In this document: positions 1-5,560 of the stretch, piece by piece
Layout of the letters: every line of letters starts with the position of its first letter
Position numbering within the stretch: position 1 is the stretch's first letter
Assembly: GCA_023457325.1 (NCBI GenBank)
Contig: JAEWLX010000094.1
Coordinates: forward strand, 1-5,560
Direction of reading: 5' to 3'
From: Bacillota bacterium
Lineage (GTDB): Bacteria > Bacillota_I > Bacilli_A > RFN20 > CAG-826
Length of the DNA: 5,560 bases
Notes under the pieces: model-generated
The model's input: only the letters and a program-made list of their open reading frames with translations
Databases searched by the model: none
Told to the model about the DNA's origin: nothing
Made by a program: the position numbers and the translations under genes

Positions 1-3
1 TTT

Positions 4-28
4 GCTCGGAGATGTGTATAAGAGACAG
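4..28 (+). other. Nextera/Tn5 sequencing-adapter remnant (artefact)
   Basis: Bases 10-28 read AGATGTGTATAAGAGACAG, the complete 19-bp Tn5 mosaic end used in Nextera libraries. The six bases before it (GCTCGG, 4-9) continue the read-2 adapter oligo, giving 25 consecutive matching bases. Bases 2-3 no longer match the adapter. On the minus strand this reads as ordinary 3' read-through into adapter, and it is translated as the tell-tale peptide VSYTHLRA at the apparent end of copA. It is a library artefact, not genomic sequence and not a natural transposon end. Confidence 0.97.
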
Positions 29-1256
29 GTTTTGCAATTGGCGCTTTTGTGCTCTGCGCGTCTTCAACTAACTTAACTATCTGAGCCAAAGTCGATTCTT
101 TTCCAATTCTTGTAGCTTGATATGTTATTGAGCCGTTTTTATTAATGCTTGCACCAATAACAATATCTCCTTGTTGTTTTTCAATCGGCATCGATTCGCC
201 AGTTAACATTGATTCATCAATTGAGGTATAACCTTCAATCACAACTCCATCAACCGGGAGTCTCTCTCCTGGTTTGACAATGATGATGTCGCCTTTACTA
301 ACATCTTCGACATCGACGATAATTTCAATTCCATCTTTAATGGTTGTAGCGGTTTTTGGGGTGAGATTTATCAGTTTTTTAATTGCCTCAGAAGTTTTTC
401 CTTTCGATAAAGCCTCGAAATATTTACCAAGTAAAATCAAGGTGATAATCACCGCGGCCGATTCAAAGTATAAATTTGCTTCGTTTAGATTACCCAATCC
501 GATTTGGATTGTTGTATATACACCGTATAAAAAGGCGGCCGATGTGCCAAGAGCCACTAATGAATCCATATTTGGATTAAATAAAAAGAGCGTTTTAAAA
601 CCAACGGTGTAAAATTTGTAACCTATGATAACGACGGGTATCGTGAGAATAAGTTGGGCAATTGCAAAGTTAAAAAGATGATGATGGGGATCGATAAATA
701 AAGGAAGAGGAAGACCAATCATGTGACCCATTGCAATATAAAGAAGAGGGATGGTAAAAATGAGAGTTAACAAGAATTTAATTTTTAGAATTGATATTTC
801 TTTATTCTTCTTTGCTTGGTGATTGTCGATTTGATTATCTTGATTAATGCGATATCCCGCAGTCGCTATTCGCTTCTTAAGTTCACTAATACGAAAACGG
901 TTTGGTTCAACAGTAATTTTTAATTTTTCTGTTGCGAGGTTTACGTTTGCAGTCAAGATGCCTGGAGTTTTTAACGCAGCTTTTTCAACAGCGCGAACAC
1001 AGGAAGCGCACGTCATTCCTTCAACATTAAATGATAAATCATCGGTTTCAATCTCGGCTTTATATCCAGCTTTTTTAACACTATTTTGAATATCTTCTAT
1101 TTTTGTTTTTGCATCGTCAAAAGTAACATCCATCTTATTCGTTAAAAGATTGATTGAAACACCTTTTACACCATCAACCTTTTTTGTTTCTCTTTCGATA
1201 GCGCGAACGCATGAAGCACATGTCATGCCTTCAATATCAAATGTTTTCTTGTCCAT
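29..1256 (-). CDS. copA: Copper-exporting P1B-type ATPase CopA, 3' part missing
   Basis: Inner-membrane pump that exports Cu(I) using ATP. The reading frame from ATG 1256 is open for 418 codons to base 3, but only about 409 residues are genomic; the rest is translated adapter. Two N-terminal heavy-metal-associated domains each carry GMTCASC (Cys13/Cys16 and Cys83/Cys86). Hydrophobic segments near residues 155-175, 197-215, 233-252 and 262-282 fit TM helices 1-4. The actuator domain follows with TGES at 352-355 and the conserved STKAPIA at 402-408. The CPC metal site of TM6, the DKTGT phosphorylation motif and the ATP-binding domain lie beyond the edge, so Cu specificity rests on the HMA motifs, the MGHMIGLPLP segment typical of CopA, and the csoR neighbour. 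The ATG shares its A with the csoR stop (TAATG), and AGGA at 1264-1267 lies 7 nt upstream. A residual alternative is a broader Cu/Ag pump. Confidence 0.95.
991..1025 (-). repeat. Imperfect repeat of HMA metal-site coding sequence, copy 2
   Basis: This 35-bp stretch matches 1201-1235 with 6 mismatches, offset by exactly 210 bp (70 codons). Both copies encode the GMTCASCVRA metal-binding loop. It reflects internal duplication of the HMA domain within copA rather than a mobile repeat. Confidence 0.8.
1201..1235 (-). repeat. Imperfect repeat of HMA metal-site coding sequence, copy 1
   Basis: Partner of the 991-1025 copy, encoding the first GMTCASC loop of CopA. The 70-codon period equals one HMA domain. 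The differences are mostly synonymous, which fits purifying selection on the metal site or past gene conversion. Confidence 0.8.
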
Positions 1257-1510
1257 TACAAAATCCTATCGAGCAACTGCTGGATTTCCTCAATCTTTTC
1301 TTCTGAACTATTTTTTAAAAATGATTCTCTAACGCAATGGTCAAGATGTTCACTAATAATTTGTTTCTGAGCTTTTTTTAATAGCGCAAGAGTCGCTTGC
1401 ACTTGATTGGAAATATCGATGCAGTATCTTTGGTTCTCGATCATGCTTATTACAGCATCCAATTGTCCTTTTGCCACTTTTAAAGTTTTCATCGCTTCTT
1501 GGTGTTTCAT
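1256..1510 (-). CDS. csoR: CsoR-family Cu(I)-sensing transcriptional repressor
   Basis: Small all-helical DNA-binding protein that represses copper-export genes and leaves DNA when it binds Cu(I). From the chosen start it has 84 residues. Cys30, His55 and Cys59 reproduce the C-H-C Cu(I) ligand set with the same 25- and 4-residue spacing as Mycobacterium tuberculosis CsoR (C36, H61, C65). The second-shell residues Tyr29 and Glu75 are also in place. This argues for a true copper sensor rather than RcnR, FrmR or CstR. I chose ATG 1510 because GGAGG (1516-1520) sits 5 nt upstream and the family normally begins close to this helix. A longer frame from a TTG at 1573 would translate the promoter and operator. 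It is the first gene of the csoR-copA operon, with its TAA stop overlapping the copA ATG, so the two are translationally coupled and probably co-repressed. Confidence 0.94.
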   Translation of the reverse strand: MKHQEAMKTLKVAKGQLDAVISMIENQRYCIDISNQVQATLALLKKAQKQIISEHLDHCVRESFLKNSSEEKIEEIQQLLDRIL

Positions 1511-1520
1511 ATCTACCTCC

Positions 1521-1540
1521 ACCCCTCCCATGGGGGGTAT
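1521..1540. promoter_or_regulatory. Probable CsoR operator
   Basis: The sequence ACCCCTCCCATGGGGGGTAT is a G/C-tract pseudopalindrome centred between 1530 and 1531, with 7 of 10 base pairs symmetric. Alternating C and G runs flanked by TA/AT are the hallmark of CsoR boxes. It lies just downstream of the predicted csoR -10 and upstream of the ribosome site, where a bound repressor would block initiation. It is strikingly GC-rich in an AT-rich intergenic region. Binding by this CsoR is inferred from position and pattern. Confidence 0.8.
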
Positions 1541-1544
1541 CGAT

Positions 1545-1573
1545 ATTTTCTCCTTCCTCATGGAAATTGTCAA
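1545..1573 (-). promoter_or_regulatory. Predicted csoR-copA promoter
   Basis: On the minus strand a perfect TTGACA (-35, bases 1573-1568) is followed after 17 bp by GAAAAT (-10, bases 1550-1545, 4 of 6 matches to TATAAT). Transcription would start inside or next to the CsoR box at 1521-1540. The strong -35 with a weak -10 and an adjacent operator fits a repressed, inducible promoter. Confidence 0.6.
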
Positions 1574-1608
1574 TTAATGTGGTTTGAATATGTATTTACA
1601 TTTCGGTC

Positions 1609-1637
1609 TTTAAATTATTTTGCTGTCTTGCTAAAAT
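1609..1637 (+). promoter_or_regulatory. Predicted promoter of the tetR-oxidoreductase operon
   Basis: TTTAAA (1609-1614, 4 of 6 to TTGACA) and TAAAAT (1632-1637, 5 of 6 to TATAAT) are separated by 17 bp. Initiation near 1643-1646 would place the inverted repeat 1651-1670 in the early transcribed region, a usual place for an autoregulatory operator. No other rightward promoter was evident before the downstream genes, and their overlaps imply they share this one. Confidence 0.5.
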
Positions 1638-1650
1638 ACAAGTAGGAGTA

Positions 1651-1670
1651 ATTCGGTCGTTTAACCGAAT
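1651..1670. promoter_or_regulatory. 20-bp inverted repeat, candidate TetR operator or leader hairpin
   Basis: ATTCGGT and ACCGAAT form perfect 7-bp arms around a 6-bp spacer, ending 7 bp before the tetR start codon. The size and symmetry fit an operator for a dimeric TetR regulator encoded immediately downstream. The same sequence in RNA could form a 7-bp stem between the AGGAG at 1644-1648 and the ATG. A second copy of the core TTCGGTC lies at 1602-1608, touching the predicted -35. Confidence 0.6.
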
Positions 1671-1677
1671 AATTATT

Positions 1678-2247
1678 ATGGGTCGCCCAAAGGGAAGCAT
1701 AAGCAAAGATAGAATTATCTCAGCTGTCGAGAATCTAATTGCCGCGAAAGGGGTCAAAAACTTTTCGTTACGCGATGTCTCAACAAAGGCCAACCTTTCA
1801 CCTGGAACCATTTATTATCATTACGCAACTAAAGATGAACTTGTCTTCGATGTTATTTCTCGTCATATCGAGAGTTTAAAAGAAGAATATCTACAGTGGT
1901 TGAGTCGTCATGAAAACGACCTTCATCCCCAACGTTTTCTTGAAGTTGTATTTCATAAAAGCGTCAAACTATTTGATCGCGCAAAAATGCATATATTTTT
2001 GATTAACGAATGCCTTGGTGGAAACGAGATTTTAAGAGCAAAATTTATCGAGAAGTATCGCGAGTGGCGAAGCACTCTTCTTATCGGCGTTAAAAAAGTA
2101 TTCGCTCATCTTGAAGACGATGAAGCTTTCGCCTACACCTTAATGCTGATTATTGATGGTCTTGTTGTTCAAGAAATTCTTCAGGATAACGGATTTGATG
2201 AAAATAGACTCGTTAAGATAATGATGAATGTCGGAGACAAAAAATGA
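1678..2247 (+). CDS. TetR/AcrR-family transcriptional regulator
   Basis: A 189-residue DNA-binding regulator. The N-terminal TetR domain spans roughly residues 8-55, with a recognition region reading FSLRDVSTKANLSPGTIYYHYATKDEL (29-55 by position; key residues S30-L31-R32-D33-V34, S41-P42-G43-T44-I45-Y46-Y47-H48-Y49, K52-D53-E54-L55). The rest is a helical ligand-binding and dimerisation domain of unrecognised specificity, and no ligand can be assigned from sequence. ATG 1678 is the only sensible start, since MGRPKGSISKDRI fits the usual family N-terminus, yet no Shine-Dalgarno lies at normal distance: the best one, AGGAG at 1644-1648, is separated from it by the 1651-1670 inverted repeat. 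The stop overlaps the next gene by ATGA, so this is the first gene of the oxidoreductase operon and probably its local, autoregulated controller. Whether it represses or activates is not visible. Confidence 0.92.
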   Translation: MGRPKGSISKDRIISAVENLIAAKGVKNFSLRDVSTKANLSPGTIYYHYATKDELVFDVISRHIESLKEEYLQWLSRHENDLHPQRFLEVVFHKSVKLFDRAKMHIFLINECLGGNEILRAKFIEKYREWRSTLLIGVKKVFAHLEDDEAFAYTLMLIIDGLVVQEILQDNGFDENRLVKIMMNVGDKK

Positions 2248-3956
2248 CAAATAAACTCCAGCAATCAGTCATAGTAAAAATCCATCAGCGTTTTCCGAAT
2301 GTTATCATAAATGATAAAGATGGGTGCATAAGATTAAGTGGTGAGTTAGACAAATGGGAAGATATTGTCGAGGCTGGCTACTTAGCAGCCAAAGCCAAAA
2401 GTGAAGGGGTTATTAACGACATTATTTTAAAAGGCTACCCTACTCAAAAAATGCGGACGGCGAGTATTAACGATAAAAAATATGATGGCACAAGGTGCGA
2501 TGTATTAATTATCGGCGGGGGTATTGTCGGAGCTGCAATCCTACGCGAATTTACAAAGTATCGCATCGATGCACGCTTGATCGAAAAGGAAAACGATGTT
2601 GCCTTGCATGCCAGCAGCCGGAATGACGGTTGTATTCATGTCGGCATCGATTTACCACGCTACAGTAATAAACACAAATATTTAAGACGTTCTGTCCAAA
2701 TATACGAGAAGCTAGCCAAGGATTTAAACGTTGATTACATTCGCCATGGCCAAACATTGGTCTTTAATAAAAACTTAGCTAAAATCGCTGTCCCTTTTCT
2801 TCTAAAAAGCGCTAACAAAAAGGGAATCAAGGGTGCCCGCTACCTCAGCAAAAAAGAACTATTGAAACGCGAACCAAATATCAACAAAGAAGCCAAATTC
2901 GCTGTTTTTTTCCCTGAAGGAGCCGTTATTTCTCCTTATAACATGGTTGTCGGACTTGCCGAAAATGCCATCGAAAACGGAGGACGTATTTATCTAAATA
3001 CTGCCGCGATCAAAATTGAATTAGAAAATAGCCTCATTAAATCCGTGGTTACGAATCGCGGTTCGTTTTATCCGAAGGTGGTAGTCAATGCTGCCGGCAC
3101 ATTCGCCGATGTCGTTGCCAAGATGGCTAATGACCAATTTTTTACCATTCACCCCCGTCGGGGCGTGGAAATGATCCTCGACAAAAAATTTGCCAAGAAA
3201 TCAGTGAACTCTACTTTGTCATTCTACTTTGGTAGCAAGGATAAAAAGGCACATACCAAGGGCGGAGGCATTATTCCTACTGTCGACGGCAATGTCGTTG
3301 TCGGTCCGACTGCAGCTGAAACGCCAGAACGCGAAGATTTTTCAACAACCAACGAAGAAATAAATGCCTTGTTTGAAAAACATTCATACACGATTCCTTT
3401 ACTATCTCGAAGCGATGTTATTACCTATTTTGCGGGAATACGTGCTTCGACTTACGAGGAAGACTTTGTGATTAGAAAAGGCAAGTGGACAACTAATATT
3501 ATTCATGCCGCTGGCATTCAATCACCAGGGTTAACGGCCGCTCCAGCAATCGCTGAGGATGTCGTAAAAATCTATGAGGAAATATGCAACAGTAAACTCG
3601 ATTTGAACCCTTCGTTTAACCCCAAACGCACAATCAATTCTCCTCTTGCCTCATTAAGTTTAGAAATGCGTAATAATCTAATAAAACAAAACCCGGATTA
3701 TGGTCAAATAATATGTCGGTGTGAGGAAGTCTCAAAAGGCGAAATTATCGATGCTTTAAATCGCCCGCTGGAAATTAATACTTTGGATGGATTAAAACGA
3801 CGAATTCGTGCGGGAATGGGGCGCTGTCAAGGTGGATTTTGCCAACAGTTGATCATTCAGCTTATGGCCGAGTACCAAAAGAAGTCGCTATGCGAAATTA
3901 AGAAAAAAGGTGAAGGCTCTGTTTTACTAGGCTGCACCAAGGAGGACATCGCATGA
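2244..3956 (+). CDS. GlpA-like FAD-dependent dehydrogenase with [2Fe-2S] domain and N-terminal BON-like domain
   Basis: A 570-residue flavoprotein of the DAO superfamily, related to anaerobic glycerol-3-phosphate dehydrogenase subunit A and L-2-hydroxyglutarate oxidase. Residues about 8-64 resemble a BON fold (DG-x-I-R-L-x-G near 26-33, an Ala-rich helix at 44-51, GVINDI at 55-60). The FAD Rossmann motif GGGIVG is at 91-96, with the ribose-binding Glu at 114. The family SSRNDGCIHVG segment is at 124-134, and the C-terminal FAD portion carries AGIRAST and QSPGLTAAPAIA. A BFD-type [2Fe-2S] domain ends the protein, with Cys491, Cys493, Cys528 and Cys533 (C-x-C-x34-C-x4-C). No signal peptide or membrane segment is seen, so it is cytoplasmic. 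It likely oxidises glycerol 3-phosphate or a related hydroxy compound and passes electrons to its operon partners. GGAG at 2233-2236 sits 7 nt before the ATG, which overlaps the tetR stop by ATGA. The substrate is uncertain; the fold and cofactors are secure. Confidence 0.9.
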   Translation: MTNKLQQSVIVKIHQRFPNVIINDKDGCIRLSGELDKWEDIVEAGYLAAKAKSEGVINDIILKGYPTQKMRTASINDKKYDGTRCDVLIIGGGIVGAAILREFTKYRIDARLIEKENDVALHASSRNDGCIHVGIDLPRYSNKHKYLRRSVQIYEKLAKDLNVDYIRHGQTLVFNKNLAKIAVPFLLKSANKKGIKGARYLSKKELLKREPNINKEAKFAVFFPEGAVISPYNMVVGLAENAIENGGRIYLNTAAIKIELENSLIKSVVTNRGSFYPKVVVNAAGTFADVVAKMANDQFFTIHPRRGVEMILDKKFAKKSVNSTLSFYFGSKDKKAHTKGGGIIPTVDGNVVVGPTAAETPEREDFSTTNEEINALFEKHSYTIPLLSRSDVITYFAGIRASTYEEDFVIRKGKWTTNIIHAAGIQSPGLTAAPAIAEDVVKIYEEICNSKLDLNPSFNPKRTINSPLASLSLEMRNNLIKQNPDYGQIICRCEEVSKGEIIDALNRPLEINTLDGLKRRIRAGMGRCQGGFCQQLIIQLMAEYQKKSLCEIKKKGEGSVLLGCTKEDIA

Positions 3957-5197
3957 AACAATATGATGTCGCCGTAATCGGAGCAGGACCAGCTGGTTTA
4001 GCCGCCGCTTTGAAAGCTAGTCAAAACGGGGGAACAGTAATGCTAATCGAAAGAGAGGCCAAGCTTGGCGGAATTCTCAAACAATGTATTCATGATGGTT
4101 TTGGTATTACTAGATTTAAAGAGAAACTTAGTGGTTCGGAATACGCTTATCGTGAAATCGCAAAAGTAACCAGTAGCAATGTCGAAATCAGCACTTTGAC
4201 TTATGTTATTAACATAGTTAAAGCAGATGATTCTTTTCTTATTACAATTGTCACGCGTGAGGGAATCAAAGAAATAATGGCGCGCCGTATTATTTTAGCG
4301 ACTGGGTGTCGAGAAAGAACAGCACGACAAATCTTTATCGATGGGAGCAATCCAAGTGGCATCTTTACCGCAGGGTCGGCACAATATTACATTAATATTT
4401 TAGGAAAAATGCCAACCAAAAAATGCGTAATTCTAGGTAGTGGCGATATTGGGCTAATTATGGCGCGAAGAATCACTCTTGAGGGGGGGCAAGTTCTCGG
4501 TGTATATGAAGTTAAACCGACACCAAGCGGCTTGACACGCAATATTGTTCAATGTCTAGATGATTTTAAAATTCCTTTATACCTTTCGCACACCGTTACG
4601 CGCGTCTTTGGTGAACAACGGCTCGAGGCTGTCGAAATAGCAAAAGTCGACGAAAGAATGCGCCCCATTGAAGAAACAAAACAAATCGTAAATTGTGATG
4701 CCTTGATTGTATCGGTCGGTTTGATTCCTGAAAACGAAATTGCCGAAAGTTTAAATATCCCGATTAATCCGAAAACGAAAGGTCCTTATGTTGACCAAAA
4801 CCTCATGACTTTGGTTGAGGGAGTGTATTCGTGTGGAAACTCACTTCATGTCAGTGATTTGGCCGATTATGTTTCAGAAAGCGGAGAAATAGCAGGTCAC
4901 TTTGCAACAAAAAATGCGCTTTCTGCACGAAATTTGCAGGAAATTGCCATCGATAATAATCTCCTTTATTTCGTGCCCTCCCATATCGACATTAACGGAA
5001 GGCTTGATAACATAGTTGCGTATTTTCGTAGTGCAGCCGAATTTGATAAAGCTACCTTAATAATTGAAAGTGATGGTAAAGAAATATTGCGGAAGAAGTA
5101 CCAGAGACTTCGCCCCCCTGAGATGGAAAAAGTCACCTTCAATGTAAGTGATAAGAACTGTCATTCAATTAGAGTGCGTTTGGAGGTTGAACAATGA
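3953..5197 (+). CDS. FAD/NAD(P)-dependent oxidoreductase, redox partner of the GlpA-like protein
   Basis: A 414-residue pyridine nucleotide-disulfide oxidoreductase-fold flavoprotein. The FAD Rossmann motif GAGPAG is at 10-15 with Glu33 ending strand 2, and the second, NAD(P)-binding Rossmann motif GSGDIG is at 162-167. The family signature LGGILKQCIHDGFG (38-51) and ATGCRERTAR (116-125) place it with the oxidoreductase found next to GlpA-like and DUF1667 genes in Clostridia and Thermotoga, and more distantly with HcnB and opine-oxidase alpha subunits. There is no CxxC or CxxxxC redox disulfide near the FAD, so it is not a thioredoxin- or lipoamide-reductase type enzyme. It most likely exchanges electrons between NAD(P)(H) and the iron-sulphur/flavin centres of its partners. 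The start is clear: GGAGG at 3941-3945 lies 7 nt upstream, and the ATG overlaps the previous stop by ATGA. Cytoplasmic, with no membrane segment. The C-terminal ~80 residues form an extra domain I do not recognise. Confidence 0.88.
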   Translation: MKQYDVAVIGAGPAGLAAALKASQNGGTVMLIEREAKLGGILKQCIHDGFGITRFKEKLSGSEYAYREIAKVTSSNVEISTLTYVINIVKADDSFLITIVTREGIKEIMARRIILATGCRERTARQIFIDGSNPSGIFTAGSAQYYINILGKMPTKKCVILGSGDIGLIMARRITLEGGQVLGVYEVKPTPSGLTRNIVQCLDDFKIPLYLSHTVTRVFGEQRLEAVEIAKVDERMRPIEETKQIVNCDALIVSVGLIPENEIAESLNIPINPKTKGPYVDQNLMTLVEGVYSCGNSLHVSDLADYVSESGEIAGHFATKNALSARNLQEIAIDNNLLYFVPSHIDINGRLDNIVAYFRSAAEFDKATLIIESDGKEILRKKYQRLRPPEMEKVTFNVSDKNCHSIRVRLEVEQ

Positions 5198-5559
5198 AAA
5201 AGATATTAACTTGTATTGTTTGCCCAAATGGTTGTCAACTAAGTATTGATGACACAAGCCTTGAGGTGAGCGGTAATAAATGTCCTCGTGGCCTTTCCTT
5301 TGCCATCGAGGAACTAACTAATCCGCAAAGAAGTGTATGTTCAACTGTCAAAACAAACTTGCCGGAATATCCAGTCGTGGCCGTAAGGACTGATGGCGTG
5401 ATTTCCAAAAGCAAGATCCCTGATTTAATCAGACTCTTAAAAGAGATTATTCTTGAGGATTATCTCCCAATTGGATCAATCATCATTCATAATATTTTTG
5501 GAACTGACACTAATGTCATTACAACTGCTGATATGCATAAAGGAGATTTTAAAGTATGA
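5194..5559 (+). CDS. DUF1667-family small Cys-rich (probable Fe-S) protein
   Basis: A complete 121-residue protein. Four cysteines near the N-terminus (Cys7, Cys10, Cys14, Cys30; C-x2-C-x3-C-x15-C followed by PRG) resemble the [4Fe-4S] ligand pattern at the start of molybdopterin oxidoreductases; Cys49 is a fifth. The remainder (about 55-92) has VVAVRTDG and a helix KIPDLIRLLKEI typical of DUF1667. The family is known mainly by co-occurrence with the two flavoproteins encoded upstream, suggesting it is a third subunit carrying an electron-transfer cluster; no reaction has been assigned to it that I can state with certainty. GGAGG at 5182-5186 is 7 nt before the ATG, which overlaps the upstream stop by ATGA. 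Cytoplasmic; no signal peptide. The cluster type is inferred from cysteine spacing only. Confidence 0.88.
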   Translation: MKKILTCIVCPNGCQLSIDDTSLEVSGNKCPRGLSFAIEELTNPQRSVCSTVKTNLPEYPVVAVRTDGVISKSKIPDLIRLLKEIILEDYLPIGSIIIHNIFGTDTNVITTADMHKGDFKV

Positions 5560-5560
5560 T
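5556..5560 (+). CDS. Start of a further operon gene (only the first codon visible)
   Basis: The last five bases, ATGAT, overlap the TGA stop of the DUF1667 gene in the same ATGA arrangement seen at the three preceding junctions. AGGAG at 5541-5545 lies 10 nt upstream, inside the end of the DUF1667 gene. This strongly suggests the operon continues with at least one more gene. Its identity cannot be read here; glycerol kinase, a glycerol facilitator or another metabolic enzyme would be expected if the glycerol-phosphate reading is right. Confidence 0.55.

Noticed and set aside
10..28. Natural Tn5-type transposon end or insertion site
   Set aside because: The extra six adapter-specific bases before the mosaic end and the position at the contig edge show a sequencing-library artefact; no transposase or target duplication is present.
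274..1332. Plus-strand open frames at 274-612, 847-1089 and 1150-1332
   Set aside because: They lie entirely or almost entirely antisense to copA, have no ribosome sites or recognisable motifs, and the minus-strand frame over the same region encodes a clear CopA.
1511..1573. Longer CsoR starting from TTG 1573 (105 residues)
   Set aside because: It would translate the -35, -10 and operator, and has no ribosome site; ATG 1510 has GGAGG at 5 nt.
1590..1601. 12-bp palindrome ATGTATTTACAT that recalls a cop box
   Set aside because: CopY/BlaI-type boxes read TACAnnTGTA, whereas this is the inverse order (TGTAnnTACA). It is AT-rich with little information, and no CopY-type regulator is present. 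At most a weak unknown site.
1596..1811. Minus-strand open frame at the start of tetR
   Set aside because: It is antisense to the TetR helix-turn-helix coding region and crosses the intergenic promoter area; there is no family resemblance.
2551..2757. Minus-strand open frame inside the GlpA-like gene
   Set aside because: It is a shadow of the FAD-binding region, with a Cys/His/Arg-rich composition typical of antisense translation and no start signals.
3953..5197. Thioredoxin reductase-like or NADH peroxidase-like enzyme
   Set aside because: No redox-active CxxC, and no single active-site cysteine at the usual position; the LGGILKQCIHDGFG signature points to the DUF1667-linked oxidoreductase group.

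Overview
The window looks like the end of a contig from a low-GC Gram-positive bacterium (Bacillota, perhaps an Erysipelotrichia-, Clostridia- or walled Mollicute-like lineage). The reasons are AT-rich DNA, strong GGAGG ribosome sites, very tight gene packing, a CsoR/CopA copper module of the Firmicutes type, and a flavoprotein plus DUF1667 gene set common in anaerobic Bacillota and Thermotogae. TGA ends four of the genes and TGG encodes Trp, so the code is standard (not a TGA=Trp mollicute). The taxon is an inference from style, not from a marker gene.

Left edge (1-28): not biology. Bases 4-28 match the Nextera/Tn5 library adapter, including the complete 19-bp mosaic end, so the contig runs into adapter and the first 28 bases should be trimmed. 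Minus strand (29-1510): a copper-homeostasis operon transcribed leftwards, csoR (Cu(I)-sensing repressor) followed by copA (Cu(I)-exporting P1B-type ATPase). The two share one base in a TAATG junction. copA is truncated after the actuator domain. A G/C-tract pseudopalindrome beside the csoR promoter is a good CsoR operator candidate, giving copper-relieved autoregulation.

Intergenic region (1511-1677, 167 bp): a divergent control region holding the csoR promoter and operator, a rightward promoter, and a 20-bp inverted repeat just ahead of a TetR-family gene.

Plus strand (1678-5560): an operon of a TetR-family regulator, a GlpA-like FAD oxidoreductase with a BFD-type [2Fe-2S] domain and an unusual N-terminal BON-like domain, a two-Rossmann FAD/NAD(P)-dependent oxidoreductase, and a small four-cysteine DUF1667 protein. 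The start of one more gene lies at the very edge. Every junction is a 4-nt ATGA overlap. The three enzymes plausibly form one cytoplasmic redox complex: the first dehydrogenates a small hydroxy-acid or polyol-phosphate substrate (glycerol 3-phosphate is the best guess), electrons pass through Fe-S centres, and the second flavoprotein connects to NAD(P). The regulator in the same operon probably controls it by sensing the substrate or a product. No tRNA, rRNA, CRISPR array, transposase or convincing terminator was seen.
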